A stretch of 12,796 nt of DNA from Alphaproteobacteria bacterium (GTDB lineage: Bacteria; Pseudomonadota; Alphaproteobacteria; Puniceispirillales; Puniceispirillaceae), in contig JADHLK010000029.1 in assembly GCA_016780695.1 (NCBI GenBank), forward strand, positions 1-12,796, written 5' to 3'. Positions 1-6,915 of this stretch are shown here, piece by piece. Both the position numbers and the translations under genes were made by a program. Every line of letters starts with the position of its first letter. Position 1 is the stretch's first letter. The notes under the pieces were generated by a model that saw only the letters and a list, made by a program, of their open reading frames with translations, was not told where the DNA came from and made no database searches.

Positions 1-1067
1 GTAAAATCCCCATCCGGGCTGGCCGCCGCCCATCGGGCCATCAACCCCAGAGCGACCGCATTGGCTGGCTGGCCCGGCATTTGGCCCAGCGCCTCTTCCA
101 GATTGAGCAGGCACAGGTAATTTTCCCGCCCCTTGCGGATAACGATGCGCGCCGGAGCAGCCTCAGAGCGCGGCGAGGCAGGCAGGGCCGACAGCTCATC
201 TGCTATCTGCTGTTGCAACGTGCGGGTATAGGTGGAGACCCAGACAGTTGCGTCATTCTGTTCTGCCCAGAGGCTGGCCGGGGCCAGATAGCCCAGCGTC
301 TTGCCGGTGCCGGTGCCGGCCTCGCTCAGCAACAGGGTCGGTGGCGGGCCGGTTTCTGGGGCAACAAAAATCTGTGTCACTGCTGCCGCATAGTCAGATT
401 GGCTACTGCGGCTCTCAGCGCGTCCGCCCAGCATCTCTGTCAGCCTTGCGCGCGCCGTATCCGGCATGACCGGCTTGCTGCCCGGCTCGCCCCTTGGAGG
501 CAGGTCGGGGAATTCCGGCAGCCGAGCCCAGATGGCCGCAGCCCGGCCGTCCGGCGGGCCGGGCGGGCTGTCGGTAACGCCCAGCCGGGTCAGTATCAGC
601 CCAGCCCAGCCCCAGCCGCCCTTGCCCATCATCAGGGCCAGCCCGGCCAGCTCGGCCTGCGCGCGCTCGGTCAGATTATCCAGATCATCCAGCAACAGAC
701 CGGCCACCCGGCCAATGACAACCGCCTGATCGGCCAGCCCGCCGGGCCGCGGCAAGCCACATTCAGCTGCCAGCCCGGCTGCATTCGGCAAGAGCGGGCG
801 CGCCGGCCGGATAAAGGCAAACAGCTCCAGCACATCCAGCGCATCAGCCAGATCAACATCTCCGCAGCGCGCTGCTGTCCAGCGCCGGTGACAGATAAGC
901 GGGCGCGTGCCGGCCAGCTTGTCTGCCAGCAAATTCATCGGGCTTGTCTCAATTTCACCGGCCGGGCTGATTAAGGCAAAGCTGTCACGCCCCGGGCACA
1001 GCACTGGACACGCGCCCAAATCCAGAATTGTGCGGGTGAATAAAGACATGGCTGAATTATAGGACAC
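1..1067 (-). CDS. DinG/XPD-family ATP-dependent DNA helicase, 5' part (truncated by window edge)
   Basis: The frame is open from 1067 to the left edge, giving about 355 N-terminal residues of a superfamily 2 helicase of the DinG/YoaA/XPD type (5'-3' DNA unwinding, repair). From residue about 250 it has the Walker A motif AGTGTGKT (K256), then motif Ia VWVSTYTRTLQQQI. It continues to KGRENYLC, whose Cys (about residue 319) matches the first ligand of the 4Fe-4S cluster of this family. The first 240 residues are a poorly conserved N-terminal region of the kind seen in alphaproteobacterial members. The start is a GTG at 1067 preceded by AGGAGG (1072-1077, 4-nt gap). An in-frame ATG at 1049 is the alternative, but it lacks a nearby Shine-Dalgarno site. 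Motifs II to VI and the other Fe-S cysteines lie outside the window. It diverges from lysS. The long plus-strand open frame across it (81-974) is antisense shadow. Confidence 0.85.
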   Translation of the reverse strand, partial: MSYNSAMSLFTRTILDLGACPVLCPGRDSFALISPAGEIETSPMNLLADKLAGTRPLICHRRWTAARCGDVDLADALDVLELFAFIRPARPLLPNAAGLAAECGLPRPGGLADQAVVIGRVAGLLLDDLDNLTERAQAELAGLALMMGKGGWGWAGLILTRLGVTDSPPGPPDGRAAAIWARLPEFPDLPPRGEPGSKPVMPDTARARLTEMLGGRAESRSSQSDYAAAVTQIFVAPETGPPPTLLLSEAGTGTGKTLGYLAPASLWAEQNDATVWVSTYTRTLQQQIADELSALPASPRSEAAPARIVIRKGRENYLCLLNLEEALGQMPGQPANAVALGLMARWAAASPDGDF

Positions 1068-1091
1068 AAACCCTCCTGCTCGCCAGTTCTG

Positions 1092-1117
1092 TTTGTTGGC
1101 CCGTCTTTGTTGGCCCG
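1092..1117. repeat. Short direct repeat in the helicase/lysS intergenic region
   Basis: The 12-mer TTTGTTGGCCCG occurs exactly twice, at 1092-1103 and 1106-1117 (14-bp period). It lies in the 148-bp divergent spacer between the helicase GTG and lysS. I see no convincing -35/-10 pair for either gene there, so any regulatory role is a guess. Confidence 0.7.
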
Positions 1118-1215
1118 CAGCAGAAAGCACGCAAAAAGACTGGCTTCAAACAGGCTTTGCCGCTAAAAGGATGGGCAATCAGACATCTGCCGGATAACCA
1201 GCTGCCTTATCGGAT

Positions 1216-2850
1216 ATGACCCAATCACCGCCCATCGCCAGCCAGCCACCTTTTGATGCCGCACAGGCAGAGCTCGCCGAACAGGCCAAATCTTGGCCTT
1301 TTGCCGAAGCTCGCGCGCTGCGTGAGCGGCTGGACAAGCTGGCCCAGCCTGCCGAGCAGCCAATAGTGTTTGAAACCGGCTATGGCCCGTCCGGCCTGCC
1401 GCATATCGGCACTTTTGGCGAGGTTGTTCGCACCTCCATGGTGCGCCATGCCTTTACGGTGCTGACCGGGCGAGCGACCCGCCTTGTCTGTTTTTCAGAT
1501 GATCTCGACGGGCTGCGCAAGATACCGGACAATGTGCCGAATGCGGACCAGCTGGCAGATTATCTGGATCAGCCGCTGACCAGCGTGCCGGATCCGTTTG
1601 GCACGCATGACAGTTTCGGGGCCCATAATAATGCCCGCCTGCAAGCCTTTCTGGACAGTTTTGGCTTTGACTATGAATTCGTCAGCGCAAGCGAGCGCTA
1701 TCGGAGCGGGGCCTTTGATGAGACCTTGCTGGCGATGCTGAAAAATTTTGAGAAAATCCGCCAGATCATTCTGCCTACGCTGGGTCCAGAGCGGCGCGAG
1801 ACCTACAGCCCGTTCCTGCCGATTTGCCCGCGCAGCGGGCGGGTGCTGCAGCTCCGCGCTGAGGCCATTGATCCAGAAGCGGGCACGATCAGCTATCGTG
1901 ACCCAGATGATGGACGCCTCTGTGAAGTGCCGGTAACAGGCGGGCATTGCAAGCTGCAATGGAAGGCAGACTGGGCGATGCGCTGGCTGGCACTGGGTGT
2001 TGATTATGAAATGAGTGGCAAGGATTTGATTGATTCTGTCACCCTCTCTTCAAAGATTGTGCGGGCGATGGGCGGAACCCCTCCTGCCGGCTTTTCCTAT
2101 GAGCTGTTCCTTGATCAAAATGGCGAGAAAATATCGAAATCGCGCGGCAATGGCCTGTCGATAGAGGAATGGCTGACCTATGGCAGCCCGCAATCCCTGT
2201 CGCTGTTCATGTATGGCCAGCCAAAGCGGGCCAAGCGGCTCTATTTTGACAGTATTCCCAAGACCGTGGATGAATATCACAGCCATCTGGAAAAGACGGC
2301 CATTGCCGAGCCGGTGCAGCTGCTGGACAATCCGGCCTGGCATATCCATCAGGGCCAGCCGGAACCGGCCCAGCTGCCGGTCAGCTTTTCCCTGTTGCTG
2401 AATCTGGCTGCGGTATGTTCAGCCGAGAGCAAGGATGTGATCTGGGGCTACCTGTCTGACTATGCCCCAGGCTCCAGCCCGGAAAAGAACCCGGAGCTGG
2501 ACAGGCTGGCTGATTATGCGGTGCGCTTTTATCAAGATCGGGTGCGCCCGCAAAAAAAATACCGGCCAGCCAGTGCCGCTGAAAAAACCCATCTGGCCGC
2601 CCTGCACAAAGCTCTGTCTGAGCTGCCGGAAACAGCGGATGCCGAAACCATCCAGTCTGCGGTCTATGCGGTTGGTGTTGCGGCGGACTATGACCCGCTG
2701 CGCGATTGGTTCAAATGTCTTTATGAAACGCTGCTTGGTCAGGAACAGGGGCCGCGCATGGGCAGTTTTTTCAAACTTTATGGCTATGCGGCCTCGCTGG
2801 CGCTGATTGAGGCTGCCAGAACCGGCCAGCTGGCAGATGAGGCCCGATGA
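1216..2850 (+). CDS. lysS: Lysine--tRNA ligase, class I (LysRS-I)
   Basis: This 544-aa protein charges tRNA-Lys with lysine in the cytoplasm. It is the class I, archaeal-type enzyme that alphaproteobacteria commonly use instead of class II LysRS; some databases call the gene lysK. The Rossmann-fold signature is visible as GYGPSGLPHIGT, with the HIGH-type motif HIGT at residues 63-66. The KMSKS-type loop is KISKS at 305-309. The segment CFSDDLDGLRKIPDN near residue 92 and MSGKDLIDS near residue 266 are also typical of the family. Length is normal. The ATG at 1216 has only a weak Shine-Dalgarno match (CGGAT). No longer in-frame start is possible because TAA lies upstream at 1195-1197. It overlaps pyrD by 4 bp, so the two are probably co-transcribed. 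No frameshift or missing motif was seen. Confidence 0.97.
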   Translation: MTQSPPIASQPPFDAAQAELAEQAKSWPFAEARALRERLDKLAQPAEQPIVFETGYGPSGLPHIGTFGEVVRTSMVRHAFTVLTGRATRLVCFSDDLDGLRKIPDNVPNADQLADYLDQPLTSVPDPFGTHDSFGAHNNARLQAFLDSFGFDYEFVSASERYRSGAFDETLLAMLKNFEKIRQIILPTLGPERRETYSPFLPICPRSGRVLQLRAEAIDPEAGTISYRDPDDGRLCEVPVTGGHCKLQWKADWAMRWLALGVDYEMSGKDLIDSVTLSSKIVRAMGGTPPAGFSYELFLDQNGEKISKSRGNGLSIEEWLTYGSPQSLSLFMYGQPKRAKRLYFDSIPKTVDEYHSHLEKTAIAEPVQLLDNPAWHIHQGQPEPAQLPVSFSLLLNLAAVCSAESKDVIWGYLSDYAPGSSPEKNPELDRLADYAVRFYQDRVRPQKKYRPASAAEKTHLAALHKALSELPETADAETIQSAVYAVGVAADYDPLRDWFKCLYETLLGQEQGPRMGSFFKLYGYAASLALIEAARTGQLADEAR

Positions 2851-3938
2851 TCTGGCCGCTGGCTGCCGGGATTGCCCGCCTGCTGCCTGCTGAGGCGGCG
2901 CACCGGGCAGCTGTGCTGGCGCTGAAAACCGGCCTGCGTCCGCTGGCCAGCCCGCCCGCCTTGCCGGTCTCTATTCTGGGACAGGATTTTGCCAACCCGC
3001 TGGGGCTGGCTGCCGGTTTTGATAAGGATGGGGAGGCGATGGCTGGGGAGCTGGCGATTGGCTTTGGCCATCTGGAGGTCGGCACGATAACGCCGCTGGC
3101 CCAGCCCGGAAATCCGCGCCCGCGGGTATTTCGCCTGCCAGCCAGCCAGGCGGTCATCAACCGTTATGGTTTTAACAGCAGCGGCATAGACAGGGTGCGC
3201 CCCAGAATTGCCGCTTTCCGGGCCGCCCGCCCAGCCGCTGCGCTGGGGATCAATATCGGGGCCAATAAGGACAGCCGGGACCGTATAGCAGATTACCGGG
3301 CCGGGGCCGCTGCCTTTGCCGGGCTGGCCAGCTGGCTGACCATCAATATCAGCTCACCCAACACGCCGGGACTGCGCGATCTGCAAGAAGCGGCTTCCGC
3401 CCGGGCCATACTGCAAGGGGTTCAGGCCGCCATCGCTGAGCAGGGTGGCAGCTGTCCGGTGCTGGTCAAGCTGGCCCCGGATATGCAGCCCGCCGCGATG
3501 CTGGCGACAATAGATGCCTGTATGGAAGAAGGCTGTGCCGGTTTTGTGCTGACCAATTCCACCTTATCCCGCCCGTCCAGCCTTAGGGGCAGCGCACTCC
3601 ATCAGGCAGGTGGCTTGTCAGGAAAACCTTTGGCCGGTTTGGCTGCCGAACAGCTGGCTCTGGCTGCCTCACATCTGAACGGGGCAACCTGTCTTTTTGG
3701 TGTCGGCGGCATTGCCAGCCCGGCAGATGCCTATGCGCGTCTGTTACTGGGGGCGAATTTGCTGCAGCTCTATACCGCTCTGGCCCTGACCGGCCCGCAG
3801 CTGCCCGGCCGGATTCTGGAGGGGCTGGCCCGCATGATGGCAGAGGATGGGGTGGCCCGCCCGGATGAGCTAACCGGCCAGTTCAGCGACGCGGTGGCAG
3901 CTTTGCGCCACTCAGAAGATTTGTGGCATAGGTGCTGA
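2847..3938 (+). CDS. pyrD: Dihydroorotate dehydrogenase (quinone), class 2
   Basis: This 363-aa FMN enzyme oxidises dihydroorotate to orotate in pyrimidine synthesis and passes electrons to membrane quinone. Class 2 is indicated by an N-terminal extension (about residues 1-45) ahead of the barrel and by the catalytic-serine motif NISSPNTPGLRDLQ. Other family signatures in order are NPLGLAAGFDKDGEA, NRYGFNS, GINIGANKDS, LVKLAPD, TNSTLSRP, GGLSGKPL, GVGGI and LLQLYTAL. The usual TNTTLSRP reads TNSTLSRP here, a conservative change. The ATG lies inside the lysS stop (ATGA), suggesting translational coupling. The last 56 bp (3883-3938), which encode a tail past the conserved barrel, overlap the opposite-strand ribbon-helix-helix gene. 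No terminator hairpin was found between these two convergent genes. Confidence 0.97.
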   Translation: MIWPLAAGIARLLPAEAAHRAAVLALKTGLRPLASPPALPVSILGQDFANPLGLAAGFDKDGEAMAGELAIGFGHLEVGTITPLAQPGNPRPRVFRLPASQAVINRYGFNSSGIDRVRPRIAAFRAARPAAALGINIGANKDSRDRIADYRAGAAAFAGLASWLTINISSPNTPGLRDLQEAASARAILQGVQAAIAEQGGSCPVLVKLAPDMQPAAMLATIDACMEEGCAGFVLTNSTLSRPSSLRGSALHQAGGLSGKPLAGLAAEQLALAASHLNGATCLFGVGGIASPADAYARLLLGANLLQLYTALALTGPQLPGRILEGLARMMAEDGVARPDELTGQFSDAVAALRHSEDLWHRC

Positions 3939-4269
3939 GCACATACATCAGAAAATTAGGCTGGCGCGGTGATGTCTCCGAGATATGCGGGTTCATCATC
4001 TGCAGGTCGTGCGGGTCTGCCATCACCGTTTTCAGCCCGTCAAAATACATAGGCAAAAACAGCCGCAAGGCCTGAGCCAGCGTCTGGCCGGGCAGGCGGC
4101 GCTGGTCAATTTCACTGACCAGCAAAGGCAAGGGAACCTGCTCCATGGCCAGAATCGCATCAATCTGATCCCAGAGATAATTTTCCAGCCGAATCGAGGT
4201 GCGCCGGTCGGGAAGCTGGATATTCCGCTTGGACAAGTAAAGTGCGGGCGAGACAGAAGATTCAGGCAA
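3883..4269 (-). CDS. Ribbon-helix-helix domain protein (RHH_4-like), putative DNA-binding regulator
   Basis: A small protein of about 128 aa. Residues about 14-76 resemble the alphaproteobacterial RHH_4 family: a basic beta-strand segment (KRNIQLPDRRTSIRLE), then LWDQIDAILAMEQVPLPLLVSEID, then LAQALRLFLPMYF. RHH proteins bind DNA as dimers by inserting the paired strand in the major groove; the target here is unknown. The frame has no ATG start. The longest version starts at TTG 4338 and a GTG lies at 4276-4278. TTG 4269 was chosen because GGGGGG sits 8 nt upstream and it gives a family-like length. The start is therefore uncertain. The gene overlaps the 3' end of pyrD by 56 bp on the opposite strand and diverges from rpmB across an AT-rich spacer. 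Confidence 0.78.
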   Translation of the reverse strand: MPESSVSPALYLSKRNIQLPDRRTSIRLENYLWDQIDAILAMEQVPLPLLVSEIDQRRLPGQTLAQALRLFLPMYFDGLKTVMADPHDLQMMNPHISETSPRQPNFLMYVLSTYATNLLSGAKLPPRR

Positions 4270-4452
4270 GTGTGCCACCCCCCATTTTTTATATTGGCCA
4301 GCTCTCAACAACCCGGCCCCGGTATTCCACGGGTTCAAGACCCACGAGGCTCAAAACCCAAGAGCGAAACGAAAGGTTAGCAAATCAAAGTTAACAAAAA
4401 ATGAAGAAATCTCTTTAAGATTCAAGTTTTTTGGCTGGCCCGGATTTTTTAC

Positions 4453-4476
4453 TCACTTTTCTGGTCACTTTTCTGG
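4453..4476. repeat. Perfect 12-bp tandem duplication
   Basis: TCACTTTTCTGG is present twice in perfect head-to-tail tandem (4453-4464, 4465-4476). It lies in the 332-bp spacer between the RHH protein (from TTG 4269) and rpmB, upstream of the rpmB promoter. The rest of the left half of this spacer (4380-4450) is AT-rich with A and T runs, and I see no gene in it. Confidence 0.85.
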
Positions 4477-4482
4477 GCACCC

Positions 4483-4515
4483 GGCTTTTAAGTCCGGTCT
4501 GCCAAGCCAAAAGCC
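4483..4515. repeat. Inverted repeat upstream of the rpmB promoter
   Basis: GGCTTTT (4483-4489) and AAAAGCC (4509-4515) are perfect 7-bp inverted arms separated by 19 nt. They end 12 nt before the rpmB -35 box. This could be a protein-binding site or chance; there is no direct evidence of function. Confidence 0.35.
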
Positions 4516-4527
4516 TCCTTGAAATAC

Positions 4528-4556
4528 TTGACCTTTGGCAGGCGCTGGACTATAAA
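4528..4556 (+). promoter_or_regulatory. Sigma-70 promoter of rpmB
   Basis: A -35 box TTGACC (4528-4533) is followed by a 17-nt spacer and a -10 box TATAAA (4551-4556), close to the sigma-70 consensus. The predicted transcript start is near 4563, leaving a leader of about 40 nt before the rpmB ATG. Confidence 0.75.
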
Positions 4557-4601
4557 CCCGCAATCTGTAGTCACGTATTTGAGACGTAGAGGCATTCTGT
4601 C

Positions 4602-4883
4602 ATGGCCAAAAAATGTGAAATCACTGGCAAGGGTGTGATGACTGGCAATAATGTCAGCCACGCCAATAATAAGACGCGCCGCCGTTTTCTGCCTAATCTT
4701 CAGCAGACAACCTGGCAGTCCGAAGCCCTTGGCCGGGCGGTGCGCCTGCGGATCGCGACCTCCACCATCCGCTCTATTGAAAAGCATGGCGGTCTGGACG
4801 CGTTTTTGAAGCAGGCCCGCAATAGCGAGTTGGGTGATACCGGCCGGGCGCTGAAACGCCAGATTGAGGCCATAACGGCCTGA
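4602..4883 (+). CDS. rpmB: 50S ribosomal protein L28
   Basis: This 93-aa basic protein of the large ribosomal subunit is recognised end to end. It starts MAKKCEITGKGVMTGNNVSH, with the signature NNKTRRRFLPNLQ, then ALGRAVRLRIATSTIRSIEKHGGLDAFL and a C-terminal ALKRQIE. Length fits alphaproteobacterial L28 (slightly over 90 aa). A Shine-Dalgarno site AGAGG (4588-4592) lies 9 nt before the ATG, and a near-consensus promoter lies just upstream. It appears to be a single-gene transcript ended by the terminator at 4930-4958. It converges on cobT, a neighbour often found beside it in this class of bacteria. Confidence 0.97.
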   Translation: MAKKCEITGKGVMTGNNVSHANNKTRRRFLPNLQQTTWQSEALGRAVRLRIATSTIRSIEKHGGLDAFLKQARNSELGDTGRALKRQIEAITA

Positions 4884-4886
4884 ACC

Positions 4887-4909
4887 CGCTCTGTCTTGTG
4901 ACAGAGGCG
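4887..4909 (+). other. Hairpin after rpmB stop codon
   Basis: Seven contiguous pairs CTCTGTC/GACAGAG, plus two outer GC pairs across a one-base bulge, enclose a TTGT loop 3 nt after the rpmB stop. No T-run follows directly, so it probably protects the mRNA 3' end or adds to the terminator just downstream rather than terminating alone. Confidence 0.5.
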
Positions 4910-4920
4910 TTTAAAAACCC

Positions 4921-4958
4921 AAAAAAAGTGCCCCGCCAGCCAGCGGGGCTTTTCTTTT
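4921..4958. terminator. Strong bidirectional rho-independent terminator between rpmB and cobT
   Basis: A perfect 7-bp stem GCCCCGC (4930-4936) / GCGGGGC (4943-4949) with a 6-nt CAGCCA loop is followed on the plus strand by TTTTCTTTTC. On the minus strand it is followed, one base after the stem, by seven Ts (complement of 4921-4927). It can therefore end both rpmB and the cobS-cobT transcript. Confidence 0.88.
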
Positions 4959-4997
4959 CTGCACCAACCAGCCCGGCACCCCAACTAGGCAAACCAA

Positions 4998-6884
4998 TCA
5001 GGCGACCCGTTTTCCGTTGCGTCTTTCAGGGCGTCCGGTTTTTTGCTCATCAAACAGATCCGCCAGCTGGCCCATAACCGCCCCGCCCAGCTGTTCCACA
5101 TCGGTGATGGTTACCGCCCGGTCATAATAGCGGGTCACATCATGGCCGATTCCAATCGCCATCAGCTGCACCGGAGAGCGCGTCTCAATCATCTCAATCA
5201 CGCCGCGCAGATGCGCTTCCAGATAATTGCCGGCATTGGCAGACAGGGTGGAATCATCCACGGGTGCGCCATCTGAAATAACCATCAGGATGCGGCGTTC
5301 TTCCGGTCTGGCCAGCAGCCGGTCATGCGCCCATAACAGGGCCTCACCATCAATATTTTCCTTCAAGATGCCCTCGCGTAGCATCAGCCCCAAGGCCCGC
5401 CTGGCCCGCCGCCAGGGCGAATCGGCAGATTTATAGATAATATGGCGCAGATCATTCAGCCGCCCGGGCCGGTCTGGCTTGCCCGCCAGCTGCCAGGCCT
5501 CGCGCGCCTGCCCGCCTTTCCAGGCTTTTGTAGTGAAGCCAAGGATTTCCACCTTGACCCCGCAACGTTCCAGCGTGCGAGCCAGAATATCAGCTGTTAC
5601 CGCTGCTATGGTGATCGGTCGGCCGCGCATGGATCCTGAATTATCCAGCAAAAGCGTCACCACCGTATCACGGAATTCGGTATCCTGTTCTTGCTTGTAG
5701 GACAGCGGCGAGAGCGGCTGGGTAACCACCCGGTGTAGCTTGCCGGCATCCAAAAGCCCTTCTTCGAGATCAAATTCCCAGGCCCGGTTCTGATAGGCCA
5801 GCAATTTACGCTGTAGCCTGTTGGCCAGCCGTGCGATCACCCCGGTCAGACTCTCCAGCTGCCGGTCCAGCATCCCGCGCAGCCGATCCAGCTCTTCTGC
5901 ATCACACAGTTCTGCCGCTGGGACTATTTCATCATATTTGGAGGTGAAAACACTGTAGCCGCCCTCATACAGGCCGGGTCGGTTATGGCCCCTTGGATCG
6001 CCGCCCGGCGTATCGCCATCGGCCATCCCCTCCATATCCATATCGCCGTCCATTTCAGCGCTGTCATCGCCGCCCATGGCCTGGCTGTCTGCATCGGCCT
6101 GCATGGTCTGGCTGTCATCACCGCCGGACTCCTCCTCGCCCAGTGCTGACTGGGCCTGATCATCCTGGCCATCTTCCGGGCTGTCCTGCTCACCATTTTC
6201 TGCCTCATCCTCTTGATCAGAAGAATCTTCGCCCTCAGCAGCCTCGCCAATGGCATTATGCAGCGCGCCGATCAATTCCCGCGATAATTCAGCGAACAAA
6301 TCCTGATCTGCCTCAACCCCTTTCATCTTATCCAGCACCGCCGCGGCCCGGCTGCGGATAAAGGGCCGCCACAAATCCATCGCCAGCGCCGTGCTGGCTG
6401 GCGGGGCCTCCCCGGTCAGCGTCTCCCGCAGCAATAGCCGCACCGCCTCTGCCAGCCCGTTATCCAGCTGATCAGACGCGCCCTCAGCGGGCACACCCAG
6501 CGCATGATTTTGATAATGGCTTTCCAGCCGCTTTGTCAGGTTTTGCCGCACCCCCGCCAGTTGATTGGCCCCAACAGCCTCCACCCGCGCCCGTTCTGCT
6601 GCATCAAAGACCGAACGCGCGGCAGCCGAAGCCGGACAGCTGCGCTGGTGCGTGTCAGCATCATGATGGGCCAGCCAGAGCGCTGCTGCATCTCCAGCGC
6701 CGCGCAAATCCTTGCGCCAGGCCGGCTTTTTTTCCCGCGGCGGGGCAGGCAGGCGCACCTCTTCCTTGCTGATATGGCTGTCCTGACCCAGATAGCGCAC
6801 CTGATGCTGGCTGCCGCCGGCCAGCGCGCGCAACGCAGCCGCGTTGGCTTTCAGAAAATCTTGTTCGTTATCTGGTTCGCTCAC
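4998..6884 (-). CDS. cobT: Cobaltochelatase subunit CobT (VWA-domain chelatase partner)
   Basis: This 628-aa protein acts with the AAA+ subunit CobS and the large subunit CobN to insert cobalt into hydrogenobyrinate a,c-diamide in aerobic B12 synthesis. An N-terminal conserved region is followed by a very acidic linker (about residues 213-297, rich in Asp, Glu, Gln and Met). A C-terminal von Willebrand A domain follows, with the MIDAS motif DNSGSMRGRP (about 414-423) and later VISDGAPVDDSTL and AIGIGHDVTRYY. Length matches the roughly 630 aa of rhizobial CobT. A longer open frame reaches 7013 but would overlap cobS. The GTG at 6884 has AGGA 6 nt upstream, starts the family-like sequence SEPDNEQDFLKANAAALRALAGG, and leaves a 31-bp gap after cobS. 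It ends near the bidirectional terminator. Confidence 0.95.
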   Translation of the reverse strand: MSEPDNEQDFLKANAAALRALAGGSQHQVRYLGQDSHISKEEVRLPAPPREKKPAWRKDLRGAGDAAALWLAHHDADTHQRSCPASAAARSVFDAAERARVEAVGANQLAGVRQNLTKRLESHYQNHALGVPAEGASDQLDNGLAEAVRLLLRETLTGEAPPASTALAMDLWRPFIRSRAAAVLDKMKGVEADQDLFAELSRELIGALHNAIGEAAEGEDSSDQEDEAENGEQDSPEDGQDDQAQSALGEEESGGDDSQTMQADADSQAMGGDDSAEMDGDMDMEGMADGDTPGGDPRGHNRPGLYEGGYSVFTSKYDEIVPAAELCDAEELDRLRGMLDRQLESLTGVIARLANRLQRKLLAYQNRAWEFDLEEGLLDAGKLHRVVTQPLSPLSYKQEQDTEFRDTVVTLLLDNSGSMRGRPITIAAVTADILARTLERCGVKVEILGFTTKAWKGGQAREAWQLAGKPDRPGRLNDLRHIIYKSADSPWRRARRALGLMLREGILKENIDGEALLWAHDRLLARPEERRILMVISDGAPVDDSTLSANAGNYLEAHLRGVIEMIETRSPVQLMAIGIGHDVTRYYDRAVTITDVEQLGGAVMGQLADLFDEQKTGRPERRNGKRVA

Positions 6885-6915
6885 GGCGTATCCTGTTGCC
6901 TGCTGGCAGTTCGGG

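Noticed and set aside
81..974. Plus-strand open frame of 297 codons
   Set aside because: It lies antisense to the helicase, whose frame carries a Walker A motif, motif Ia and an Fe-S cysteine. The plus-strand protein is low-complexity Gln/Ala/Arg/Pro with no family resemblance, as expected from GC-rich antisense sequence.
1171..1197. Eight-codon upstream ORF (MGNQTSAG) before lysS
   Set aside because: Its AAGG directly abuts the ATG with no spacer, so initiation is unlikely, and there is no sign of lysine codons or an attenuator.
1495..1959. Minus-strand open frame of 154 codons
   Set aside because: Antisense to the conserved core of lysS.
4377..4394. CtrA-like site (TTAG...TTAA)
   Set aside because: The half-sites are 10 nt apart rather than the 7 nt of the CtrA consensus.
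4884..4997. Small RNA gene in the rpmB/cobT spacer
   Set aside because: The two hairpins are explained as mRNA 3'-end structure and a bidirectional terminator; no separate promoter is visible.
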